A DNA stretch of 64,000 bases from Lactiplantibacillus nangangensis (lineage in GTDB: Bacteria; Bacillota; Bacilli; Lactobacillales; Lactobacillaceae). Made by a program: the position numbers and the translations under genes. Positions 1 through 7,925 of the stretch are shown piece by piece. How positions within the stretch are numbered: position 1 is the stretch's first letter; each line of letters begins with the position of its first letter. The notes below the pieces were generated by a model. That model did not search any database. It saw only the letters and a list, made by a program, of their open reading frames with translations, and was not told where the DNA came from. The DNA is taken from the NCBI RefSeq assembly GCF_005405065.1, contig NZ_BJDI01000016.1, positions 1 to 64,000 on the forward strand. Direction: 5' to 3'.

Positions 1-102
1 CTCTTCACAGTATACGAAAAAATCCGCTGCCAGTAATCAAGTTTTTGATTACCAACAACAGATATTTTAGAACCGATTTTCATCCGATATTTGGGGTTTT
101 TA

Positions 103-315
103 CTAATTGTTATCGCTTTGTTTACGTTTAATTAGAGTTATTGAGATCCAAGTGGCACTGCCAAGACATATGGCTAGTAATATAAGCCACCAGCGGCTAA
201 AAATCCAATCAATGACATAAATTATGACCATGAACCCGAGTAGCAGCCATAGCCACTTGGTAAAGAATTTATAACCTAACCACAGTAATAATAAGATGAC
301 TAATAGTGTTATCAA
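103..315 (-). CDS. small hydrophobic membrane protein, unknown function
   Basis: A 70-residue protein that is mostly two long hydrophobic stretches (about residues 1-35 and 38-60) followed by a short basic tail with KRKQ. The start is a TTG preceded by GGGAG at about 8 nt, which supports translation. I do not recognise the family; it resembles the many short two-helix membrane proteins of lactobacilli. It reads in the same direction as the lipoprotein gene to its right, about 50 nt downstream, so the two may be co-transcribed. Confidence 0.5.
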   Translation of the reverse strand: MITLLVILLLLWLGYKFFTKWLWLLLGFMVIIYVIDWIFSRWWLILLAICLGSATWISITLIKRKQSDNN

Positions 316-365
316 GAAAATACTCCCAACTTTGAATTATGATAGATGAGTTAATTTTGTTGGTA

Positions 366-980
366 TCAGTCAGAGAGAACGTGGTACGTGCCCATATAGA
401 TTGGTATGATTGGTGTATCGGTTAATTTAGCTGGTGTTAGCGTACGAATATGTTCATTTGTTCGTTGATAGGAGCTATCAAGATAGTATTCAGTGGCACT
501 AGTAAATAGTGATTTGGGATCGTTTTTCCCTTTTTTTTGCAGTTCTTCAAAGTTTAACTTGTCTAGATTTTCTTTAGAGTAATAGATAGCATAGGATAGC
601 AATTCCTTACTTTTGCCGTTTCGAACGTACTTATCAGTTTGTAATAGTGTTATGCCTTTATGAGCCATTGGTGATTTTGCGGTAGTTTTTAGTATTTTGA
701 TTAAACTTACTTCATTATCATTATTGGAGCCCTTTAGCTGATAGTCCTTTAATTCGATGTTCAAGATATCCTTAGTTGTTGTTACTTTCTTAAAATGGTT
801 CTTTTGGGGCATGACCTGTTTTAAATATTGCGTGGTTTTTTCTAGGCTGGTTGTCTCCGTGACCTTTAAAGCCTGTTTTTGTTCAGTATCAGATCTTGTT
901 GAGAGTAAACTGGCGGTATCACAGGCTGTCAATAATAGTCCCAGTGCTACTGTCATTCCCAGAATGGCAGCTTTTTTCAT
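366..980 (-). CDS. putative lipoprotein, unknown function
   Basis: The chosen ATG (MKKAAILGM) has GGAGG about 8 nt upstream; a longer reading to 1022 would put extra residues in front of the signal peptide. The product is about 204 residues with a lysine-rich start, a hydrophobic core and the lipobox LTAC, so it should be lipidated and anchored outside the membrane. The mature part is polar and lysine-rich, with no motif that I recognise. It is probably transcribed leftward with the small membrane protein at 103-315. Confidence 0.7.
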   Translation of the reverse strand: MKKAAILGMTVALGLLLTACDTASLLSTRSDTEQKQALKVTETTSLEKTTQYLKQVMPQKNHFKKVTTTKDILNIELKDYQLKGSNNDNEVSLIKILKTTAKSPMAHKGITLLQTDKYVRNGKSKELLSYAIYYSKENLDKLNFEELQKKGKNDPKSLFTSATEYYLDSSYQRTNEHIRTLTPAKLTDTPIIPIYMGTYHVLSD

Positions 981-1218
981 AAATAATTCCTCCAAATAAC
1001 TAATTTTGCCCGGCCGGAACAATTAGTTAAATCTAACATGCAGTTGGTTGGTTAACTATCCATTTTTGGTAAAAATGTTGTAAACGTTAAGTGTTGAGTC
1101 AGACAATGAGTCATTATTACTTATGTGAAACTAATGTTTACAAAAGGCTGAATTTGTCTTTTCAGATGCGTATTGCATCGGTTAAGCTTATGAGGTTTCA
1201 GCGTACCCCAAAGTAACG

Positions 1219-1224
1219 TATAAT
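1219..1224 (+). promoter_or_regulatory. -10 element upstream of the M50-like gene
   Basis: TATAAT lies 17 nt after a weak -35 (TTTCAG), and the gene at 1262 has AGGAGG in front of its ATG. The remaining 980-1218 stretch shows no ORF that I can support. Confidence 0.45.
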
Positions 1225-1261
1225 TTAAGCCATAATAAGATTTATACAGGAGGCAGTTTTA

Positions 1262-2266
1262 ATGCAGGTAGTGGGACAATTTATTGCCACAGTGGGCTGG
1301 CTAGGCTTAGCACTCATTGTCAGCGAGCTAGGTGCCACCTTAATTTATGAGCTCGGACAGTGGGTCAGCTTCCGCTTGATTAGTGCCCGGGTGGTCCAGT
1401 GGGCCGGCTTTCGATATCAGCTGACGAAACGCGATGGCCATTGGCGTTTTAGCCATCCGTTGACCAGTTATCCACATCTCGTGGCGATGCCGCCGGCGGA
1501 TGCACACAAGTTTAATCATGCGGTCTATTGTTTCGGTGGTGGGCTTTTCAGCTTGATTACGGTCGTGCTGAGTTTGGTGACGTTGGGCCAATTTACGCTC
1601 AGCTTCAACCTCTGGCTGTTGGCGTTCATTATTTGGATCTGGGCGAATACGTTGAAAATTGGGCAATTGTTGCCGATGAACCTGCATGGTCGACCAACGG
1701 CAGCGAAAGATTTCCAGACGGCCCGTGAATCGGATGCGGCCATGACGGCGGCATATGTCACGGCTGTCGCCACGGCCCTGAAAGCTCAAACTGGCAGTGT
1801 GGGCGCATTAGACGCGGCGATGATCGTCATGCCTCGGGGTGGCGGTAATCAGAATTATTTTGTGGTTCGCCAAGCTTACCTGACATTGGCTTGGGGGTTG
1901 CAACACGGCTTCGGTACACCGGATTTACTGGCGGGGTTGGCTCGGTTGGAACCCAGCTTTAATACGTTACCCCCAGCTGATTTGGCAACCTATCTAGACG
2001 CCACGCTCTATTGGAACTTATTAGCGAATCGAACTGAGCCACAGATCATCGGTTGGTATCAAGATACGGGCGTTCAACAAGTGTTGCAACGCTACGAACC
2101 GTTGGCTAACTATAAACTCCAAGCTGTCTATAATTGGCGCGTGGCGCAGCAACCAGCATTAGCTTTAACGCAAATTTCCCGCGGCTTGAAGTTGGCGAAA
2201 CGGAGTCGTGACGTGACCGAAGTTGAGTGGCTCCAAGCGCTCAAAGTCATGATTGAAACTGCTTAG
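1262..2266 (+). CDS. membrane protein resembling M50 metalloproteases but lacking the catalytic motif
   Basis: A 334-residue protein with an N-terminal helix, two more hydrophobic segments near residues 92-130, and a soluble helical C-terminal half. Its layout resembles the small M50 family proteins of lactic acid bacteria, in which HELGH is followed by a conserved middle region ending in a proline pair, a glycine-rich helix (FGGG here, about residue 91) and an NDG motif. Here the HELGH position reads YELGQ (residues 29-33) and the NDG region reads NLHG (about 140-143). The zinc ligands are therefore missing and no protease activity is expected. AGGAGG precedes the ATG. The family link is my reading and is not certain. 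Confidence 0.5.
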   Translation: MQVVGQFIATVGWLGLALIVSELGATLIYELGQWVSFRLISARVVQWAGFRYQLTKRDGHWRFSHPLTSYPHLVAMPPADAHKFNHAVYCFGGGLFSLITVVLSLVTLGQFTLSFNLWLLAFIIWIWANTLKIGQLLPMNLHGRPTAAKDFQTARESDAAMTAAYVTAVATALKAQTGSVGALDAAMIVMPRGGGNQNYFVVRQAYLTLAWGLQHGFGTPDLLAGLARLEPSFNTLPPADLATYLDATLYWNLLANRTEPQIIGWYQDTGVQQVLQRYEPLANYKLQAVYNWRVAQQPALALTQISRGLKLAKRSRDVTEVEWLQALKVMIETA

Positions 2267-2352
2267 GTTCTGGTAAAGATTGGTCGGTAAGGCGTTTATG
2301 ACAAAGTGGTCGTGCTAAGCTGAAAGTAGCTTAATTGAGAAGGGTGAAAAAA

Positions 2353-3465
2353 GTGAAGCAGCGGATACAACAACATTGGGGTTTGTGGCTGACGCTCATC
2401 GTGATTGTCATCGGTCTAGTGGGGGTCGGTTTAACGCGGGTCAATGCTGGGCTTTATCGGCAGACCGTGGCTCAGGTGACTAAAGTTCAGGCTATCGATC
2501 ACAATGCCACGACGGATGAATTTAATAACAAAGATGTGACTAATACCCAGTGGGTCACGGTGAAAGTCTTAAATAAGCAACACAAGGGACGTACCTATCG
2601 CCTAAAAAATACGTACACCAAGTCGCAGGCGATGGATCAAGATTATCGTGTCGGCAATCAGGTCTTTTTACGGATTCCAAGTCAAAAAAAGGCGGCTATC
2701 ACGATTCAAGGCTTGAAGCGGGATACGACACTAGCTTTCGTAGCTTGGCTGACGCTAGCTTTGCTACTGCTGATCATGCGGTTCAGTGGCTTGATGGCGT
2801 TGCTGAGTGTGACCCTCAACGCGGTGCTCTTCTATGCGGCGATTCAGATTGATCTCGCGACCAATGGGGGCCATCTCTACACCCTTTTTGGCGTACTAGC
2901 CGTTATTTTCGCAGTACTGACGCTGTGGCTAGTGCTGGGATTCTCGCGAAAAATGTTAGTCACGTTAGGCGCAACGATTGCCGGAACTGGGATTGCGGTC
3001 ATTATTAGTTTGATTGTCTTTGCGGTCACCCATGAACGCGGCGTCACGTATGAAGCCATGCAGTATGTCACGCAAGTTCCTAAGCCATTATTCTTAGTCG
3101 AGACGATTTTAGGTTCACTCGGCGCGGTCATGGACGAGTCAACCGATATTGTGGCGTCACTCTTCCAGTTACAAGAAGAACGGCCGGATATTACGGCGAG
3201 TCAAGTCTTTAAGTCGGGTCTGCAAATTGGACATTCCATCATGGGACCGCTGATTAATGTCTTATTCCTTATTTTTATGGCCGACACCTTCTCGATGACC
3301 TTGCTTTATTTGAGAAATGGCAATAATTGGGGTTATACCTTTACGATGAACATGTCATTAGGGATGGTGCAAAGCTTGATTTCTGGGATTGGCATTGTCT
3401 TGGCGATTCCGGTTGCCAGTTGGTTAGCGAGTCAGTTAATGCCGAAGGGGGCGCGTCACGCATGA
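2353..3465 (+). CDS. YibE/F family membrane protein, first of a pair
   Basis: The likely start is the GTG that follows AGAAGGG at about 8 nt; an upstream TTG at 2335 overlaps that ribosome site. About 370 residues: one N-terminal membrane anchor, an extracytoplasmic domain of roughly 100 residues, then six or seven membrane segments that contain the YibE/F signature region (GSLGAVMDESTDI). Members usually occur as tandem pairs of unknown function, as here. The stop codon overlaps the ATG of the next gene, which indicates translational coupling. Confidence 0.8.
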   Translation: MKQRIQQHWGLWLTLIVIVIGLVGVGLTRVNAGLYRQTVAQVTKVQAIDHNATTDEFNNKDVTNTQWVTVKVLNKQHKGRTYRLKNTYTKSQAMDQDYRVGNQVFLRIPSQKKAAITIQGLKRDTTLAFVAWLTLALLLLIMRFSGLMALLSVTLNAVLFYAAIQIDLATNGGHLYTLFGVLAVIFAVLTLWLVLGFSRKMLVTLGATIAGTGIAVIISLIVFAVTHERGVTYEAMQYVTQVPKPLFLVETILGSLGAVMDESTDIVASLFQLQEERPDITASQVFKSGLQIGHSIMGPLINVLFLIFMADTFSMTLLYLRNGNNWGYTFTMNMSLGMVQSLISGIGIVLAIPVASWLASQLMPKGARHA

Positions 3466-4226
3466 GTACGATTACCGTTTTAGGCTTAGTTTTATTTGCG
3501 TTGATGACGCTGATTGGTGGCAAAACCGGTGCGACTGCCTTTTTGAGCTTGATTTTTAATTTTGGCTTGTTATTTTTGGCGATTGTGCTGATTTCGTGGG
3601 GATTCCCAGCCATGGGTGTCTCGTTAGTCGTTGGGACGGTGATTCTGGCCTTCACGATTTTCTTTGGTGAAGACAATGAATTAGCCGCGAAAACGGCGTA
3701 TATTGCGTCGTTGATCATTATGGTCGCGTTGATTTTACTGATTTTTCCGGTGGAGCATTGGGTCATGGCGCAAGGTTTCAGCTTGGAAGACAGTGAAGAC
3801 TTGGAAGGCATGTCGCTCACAATTGGCGTCTCGTTTGTGGGGGTGGCCGTGACTGAAGCGATTTTGAGCACGTTGGGTGCGATTGCTGAAGCTAGCATTG
3901 CGATTGCGGCGGGACTTAGTGAGATTATTGAGCAACATCCGCACGTCGCGACCAAACGACTTTACATTGACGGCATCAGTATTGGCAAGCAGATTATTGG
4001 GACTACGTTCAACACGTTATTCTTTGGTTTTTTTGGTGGCTTCTTGGCGTTATTTATTTGGTTTTCGGGCCTACACTATTCATTTGGGAGCGTCATCAAT
4101 AATAAAATATTCGTTGGTGAAGTATTAATGATTTTGTTTGCCTTGATTGGGGTTATTTTAGCGGTTCCAATTACAACTTGGGTCATGACACTTGAACACC
4201 GCCGCGCGGCTAAGCTGAAAGATTGA
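3462..4226 (+). CDS. YibE/F family membrane protein, second of a pair
   Basis: The ATG overlaps the stop of the preceding gene (ATGA). The product has 254 residues and is almost wholly membrane-embedded (about seven segments), lacking the extracytoplasmic domain of its partner. It carries the matching signature (STLGAIAEASIAIAAG). The two proteins probably form one complex. The function of the family is not established, so no substrate is assigned. Confidence 0.8.
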   Translation: MSTITVLGLVLFALMTLIGGKTGATAFLSLIFNFGLLFLAIVLISWGFPAMGVSLVVGTVILAFTIFFGEDNELAAKTAYIASLIIMVALILLIFPVEHWVMAQGFSLEDSEDLEGMSLTIGVSFVGVAVTEAILSTLGAIAEASIAIAAGLSEIIEQHPHVATKRLYIDGISIGKQIIGTTFNTLFFGFFGGFLALFIWFSGLHYSFGSVINNKIFVGEVLMILFALIGVILAVPITTWVMTLEHRRAAKLKD

Positions 4227-4281
4227 CGTCAGGTCGGTCAATCTGGTAGGGTGAAGTGAAACGTTGTTGTAGGAGGAAACT

Positions 4282-4845
4282 ATGCAAATTAGAAAAGCGC
4301 AACCACAAGATAGTGCGCAAATTGCGCCATTGATTGCGATGATTTATCGTGATATGGAAATGCCAGTGTTGAAAAATGTCAGCGAGGCTGATTTATTGGC
4401 GATGCTGACCAAGTTGTACGCCATGCCTGAAAATATTGACGGGCTTGCGCAGACGTTTGTCGCTGCCGATGGTCAGCACGTACTCGGTGTGGCGTTCGGT
4501 CACCCGGCGGAAAATGAAGTCGCTGTGAACCAGATTTTGGCGCGCGTCTCAGCCGCACAGTCTGGGTTTGATGGCCCGCTGGAACTTGGTGGGGAAGCTC
4601 GACCAGGTGAATGGTACCTGAGCATGCTAGCGGTCGACCCGCAAACCCAAGGTCACGGTGTCGGCAGTCAGTTATTGACGGCGTTACCAAAGCTAGTCGC
4701 TGATTTGGGTGAAACCAAGTTAAGCTTAAACGTGGATGATGGTAATCCACGGGCCGCAAAGTTGTATCATCGCCAAGGTTTCACGGTCGATGGTAAATTG
4801 ATGATTGGCGTTCACCCTTATGAACATATGATCAAAAAAATATAA
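4282..4845 (+). CDS. GNAT-family N-acetyltransferase
   Basis: 187 residues with the acetyl-CoA binding signature QGHGVG at about residue 128, preceded by the strand LSMLAVDP, and a C-terminal region typical of the fold (NPRAAKLYHRQGF). AGGAGG precedes the ATG. The acceptor substrate cannot be told from sequence. The gene starts about 55 nt after the YibE/F pair and could share its transcript. Confidence 0.8.
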   Translation: MQIRKAQPQDSAQIAPLIAMIYRDMEMPVLKNVSEADLLAMLTKLYAMPENIDGLAQTFVAADGQHVLGVAFGHPAENEVAVNQILARVSAAQSGFDGPLELGGEARPGEWYLSMLAVDPQTQGHGVGSQLLTALPKLVADLGETKLSLNVDDGNPRAAKLYHRQGFTVDGKLMIGVHPYEHMIKKI

Positions 4846-4856
4846 GTTAGTTAATC

Positions 4857-4893
4857 AGTCTGGGACCGTTAGTCAGTTCTCAGGCTTTTTTTA
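4857..4893 (+). terminator. rho-independent terminator after the acetyltransferase gene
   Basis: Inverted repeat with CTGGGA facing TTCTCAG, followed by a run of seven T. Confidence 0.55.
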
Positions 4894-4951
4894 TGGTGAT
4901 GAGACGGGTAAACTAGACCTTAAGACTAAGATGTTAGGGAGGAATTTTGGG

Positions 4952-5623
4952 ATGCAACTATATTTTGTCCGGCATGGTCAGACGCAGTTTAATGTGGAGC
5001 AACGGTTTCAAGGTGGGTCAGCGGATTCACCGTTAGTTGAGGCCGGCATCAACGGAGCGAAAGCGGCTGGCAACTATTTGAGCCAGATTCAATTTGCCAA
5101 AGTCTACAGCAGTCCACAGGGGCGTGCGTTAGATACGGCGAAGCTGATCACCGCTGAAAATCGTTGGCAACCGGCAATCACTGTCGAGCCGCGCTTTAGT
5201 GAGTTTGACTTTGGCAGCTGGGATGGTCAATTGGAAAAGGATGTTGAGCCCAAGGACCAGCTTGAAAAGGTGATTAATCAACCAGCAGCTTATCAACCAG
5301 AGTTGGCTAATGGCGGGGAAACGTATCCTGAATTTATGGCGCGAACCACGGCGGCGGTGCATGCGGCGGTTGCTAAGGCTGGTGTGGACAATCCACTTCC
5401 TGTTTTGATTGTGTCACATGGCCTAGTGACGACCATGACGATCAAAACGTTAATGGGTGTGCCAATTTCTGGGTTGCGCGATCCATTTGTCATCGACGGG
5501 AAGACGTTACACACAATTGGGCACGGAATTGTGGATAACGATAGTTTAACGATCGTTGAAACGACTGACAATCAAAACTTTAAGTTGAAGACTTGGAACG
5601 AGACGAGTTATTTGGCTAATTAA
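4952..5623 (+). CDS. histidine phosphatase (phosphoglycerate mutase-like) family protein
   Basis: The ATG (MQLYFVRHG) follows GGGAGG at about 8 nt, so the in-frame ATG at 4931 is less likely. 223 residues with the phosphate-binding RHG near the N-terminus, a second conserved region with an acidic residue (RFSEFDFGSWDG) and the late catalytic histidine in VSHG. The family includes phosphatases of sugar phosphates, nucleotides and alpha-ribazole phosphate; the substrate here is unknown. It is the last rightward gene before repeat copy A. Confidence 0.8.
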   Translation: MQLYFVRHGQTQFNVEQRFQGGSADSPLVEAGINGAKAAGNYLSQIQFAKVYSSPQGRALDTAKLITAENRWQPAITVEPRFSEFDFGSWDGQLEKDVEPKDQLEKVINQPAAYQPELANGGETYPEFMARTTAAVHAAVAKAGVDNPLPVLIVSHGLVTTMTIKTLMGVPISGLRDPFVIDGKTLHTIGHGIVDNDSLTIVETTDNQNFKLKTWNETSYLAN

Positions 5624-5658
5624 AGGCTGGTAATTTTAACCAGTTAATAGTTGATAAT

Positions 5659-5854
5659 TGCCGCTTCCGGTTGTTGTTGATAACATGCGGCCGTGGGACC
5701 GGGGCAAGCCTGAGGAACGTCTTGCCCCTCGCCCGAAAGCTTTGCAAAACCCGCAAATCTCTCGGCCGGTCCGTGGTGTAAGACCGGAAATTCGCCGGTC
5801 AAACGCCACCCACACGGCCGATGCTATCAACAACAACCTCCAGCTAGTTAACTG
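5659..5854 (-). repeat. family-1 intergenic structured repeat, copy A
   Basis: About 195 bp, nearly identical, on the opposite strand, to copies at 7669-7864 and 40867-41061. The ends carry an inverted repeat (TTGTTGTTGATA / TATCAACAACAA). Internally there is a hairpin with ACCGG/CCGGT arms and a GGACCGG/CCCGGTCC pair. No protein-coding potential is conserved. With its flanks it fills most of the 440-nt gap between the histidine phosphatase and esterase genes. Confidence 0.8.
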
Positions 5855-5996
5855 CTTTGAGTGATTAGTTAATTGGACGGAGCAATGAGCCGTACGAGGC
5901 AATTCTGGGTATAACCAACGCTGGCGTTACTGGATTTCACGGCAGTTTTGACACTTTTGGTCTTTAGTTACCAGTTATAAAGTAAAAAATAACACA

Positions 5997-6039
5997 AGAG
6001 GGTTTCAGAAATCAGTTTTAAGATTTCTGAAACCCTCTT
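5997..6039. terminator. bidirectional terminator between convergent genes
   Basis: A near-perfect 17-bp stem (AGAGGGTTTCAGAAATC and its complement) with A and T runs on either side. It serves both the rightward phosphatase gene and the leftward esterase gene. Confidence 0.85.
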
Positions 6040-6062
6040 TGATTGTCTAAGTTTGTTACAGT

Positions 6063-7088
6063 TTAAAGTAGGCTGACGAGACTTTCGGTCATTAAATCAG
6101 CGACATCTCGTGCTTGCCAGAAGCGGTCAATCAGTGGTGCAAAGGCGTGATTCTGACCTTGATATTGAACAAAGGTCGTTTCAACGCCAGCATTGGCTAA
6201 GCGTTCGGCGTATTCCCAAGCTTGCAGACGGAACGGATCGAATTCACCCATCATGATCATTGTCGCTGGTGAGTGTGCCAGGTCGAGTTGATTGATTGGC
6301 GAAACTAATGCCGAGGCAGCCTCAACGTTGGCTGGCAGATAATAATCAGTCATGATCGTATCAATTTGCCGGAACAAGTCGTGGTAATGTGCAAAACGGT
6401 TTCGCTGACTTGGAATAATTGGAAATTGGCTGACATCCCAAAGCGGGCCTTGGTGGTCAGCACCTGGTGCGGTGACTGGGTATAACAATAATTGTTGATT
6501 AATTTGATTGCCACCTAGTTGACGGTTTAAACTTGCCACGGCCAAAGCAATATTGGCGCCCGCCGAATCCCCGGCAATCGCGATTTTAGTGTCTGGCCGA
6601 GTTTCGTGCAAGTACTGGATAACGGCTAAGCCATCTAGCATACCAGCAGGGGCTTTATGTTCTGGGGCGAGACCATAATCAACGTTGATGATTTCACAAT
6701 GACTTTGGTCGGCAATCATTTTCAGGAGTACGGTATTGTTTTGAGGCTCACCACCGTAAAAGGCACCTCCATGGAAATAAACTAGCATTTGGTGCTTTAG
6801 GACGATTGCTGGGGTCAGCCATTCGATTGGGACGGCGCGGTTCTGACAATTTAGTAAGGTTTGTTCAACAGTTACGCGATCCCCAATAGGATCTTTAATC
6901 GGTGGGGTGAGGCTACCGTCCCGTAGCGCGGCCAGATTATTTTCTAAGTGGACTGGTTCGTCCAAATTAGTCATATTTTTCAAGACGGCGGGATCAAGTT
7001 GACCGCCAGAGACTTCGTCATTAAAAGGTTTAGTAACTTTATTAACACCGTTGATTTTTACGGGCTTTAGATTAGTCATGGGCATCAT
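6063..7088 (-). CDS. alpha/beta hydrolase, esterase/lipase (HSL-like) family
   Basis: 341 residues with the oxyanion-hole motif HGGAF, the nucleophile elbow GDSAGAN, an aspartate in the EFDPF segment and a late histidine in NHAF, which together make a complete Ser-Asp-His triad. There is no signal peptide, so it is cytoplasmic. Members act on short-chain esters. The gene stands alone between two inverted family-1 repeats (A and B) and has family-2 copy D upstream. The ATG has AGG about 9 nt upstream; a second ATG two codons on is possible. Confidence 0.85.
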   Translation of the reverse strand: MMPMTNLKPVKINGVNKVTKPFNDEVSGGQLDPAVLKNMTNLDEPVHLENNLAALRDGSLTPPIKDPIGDRVTVEQTLLNCQNRAVPIEWLTPAIVLKHQMLVYFHGGAFYGGEPQNNTVLLKMIADQSHCEIINVDYGLAPEHKAPAGMLDGLAVIQYLHETRPDTKIAIAGDSAGANIALAVASLNRQLGGNQINQQLLLYPVTAPGADHQGPLWDVSQFPIIPSQRNRFAHYHDLFRQIDTIMTDYYLPANVEAASALVSPINQLDLAHSPATMIMMGEFDPFRLQAWEYAERLANAGVETTFVQYQGQNHAFAPLIDRFWQARDVADLMTESLVSLL

Positions 7089-7239
7089 AATTAGGACCTA
7101 CTTTCTTAAAGTGTTAACTGACGCGTACAGTTAGTTCTTAAGTCTTATTATAAGTAGGGGGGATATGAATTAATAAAATACTGAATAGTAACTTTAGTGA
7201 ATAATCATATTGGTGGCTGCTTATTTGAGGGTGCCTCGG

Positions 7240-7390
7240 TTGCCGCCTGCCGGTCGGGACCTAAAACGCTGGAACGCCATGGGCCATTTTAAAGCCAAAG
7301 GGCGGTCTTTAAAACTGGCCTTTTCCTAAGTCCGGGAAGCCCACCCGCACTAAGGAAAATTTCATGGCTGAGCGTTTTAGGCCCCGACCT
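7240..7390 (+). ncRNA. family-2 structured element, copy D (candidate RNA)
   Basis: Outer helix 7252-7270 with 7371-7389 (19 positions, one A.C mismatch), inner helix 7276-7281 with 7363-7368, hairpin 7287-7314 with loop CCAAAGGGCGGT, and hairpin 7321-7359 with an internal A.A mismatch. The second copy at 35465-35610 has the same fold with paired base changes. I do not recognise the family. Strand is given as the direction in which the shared sequence reads; true transcription is unknown. Confidence 0.6.
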
Positions 7391-7495
7391 CTCGGCTAAA
7401 TAGGATGCTGTTCTAGATAGCTAACGTGTATCTGGCAATGTTTTTGATACTGAAATAAATTGCTGTTGTTGACTACAAGTGCATCCTCAAGAAAA

Positions 7496-7546
7496 TAAAA
7501 ATCTGTAAAGTGTCATAGATTTAACTATGATGCTTTACAGATTTTT
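7496..7546. terminator. orphan terminator-like hairpin between copies D and B
   Basis: A long stem (AAATCTGTAAAG ... CTTTACAGATTT, with an inner CATAG/CTATG) followed by a T run. No protein gene ends here: the esterase begins at 7088 leftward and murE ends at 7926. It could end a transcript of element D, or read-through from murE. The rest of the 7089-7925 gap holds only elements D and B. Confidence 0.6.
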
Positions 7547-7668
7547 TACTAAGAGTTGAAAATATTAAGCCTGTTGAGAATTTAATAATACTGGTGTTGG
7601 TTATGTCCAAAACTGCCTTGCACCGCTCATCACGCTGTCAGTCTGAACAACAAACTAATCACTAAAAG

Positions 7669-7864
7669 CAGTTATTTAGCTGTAGGCTGTTGTTGAGTGC
7701 ATCGGCCGTGTGGGTGGCGTTTGACCGGTGATTGTCCGGTCTTACACCACGGACCGGTCGGGAGATTTGCGGTTTGGGCAAAGCTTCCGGGCGAGGGTCA
7801 AGACGGTTGTCAGGCTTGGCCCGGTCCCACGGCCACATGTACTCAATAACAACCGGAAGTGGCA
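7669..7864 (+). repeat. family-1 intergenic structured repeat, copy B
   Basis: Same element as copy A but in the opposite orientation, so A and B form a long inverted pair 1.8 kb apart around the esterase gene. The ends pair imperfectly (TTGTTGAG / CTCAATAA) and the internal CCGG hairpin is present. It lies just downstream of murE. Confidence 0.8.
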
Positions 7865-7925
7865 CTATGCGACTAGCTTGCATAACGCGGCTCAGCAATT
7901 TTTAACCAAAAATTGAATTTAGTTC

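Noticed and set aside
5636-5902. ORFs inside the family-1 repeats (also 7662-7916 and 40861-41049)
   Set aside because: Similar reading frames appear only because the repeat DNA is similar; starts, ends and frames differ and no ribosome sites are present.
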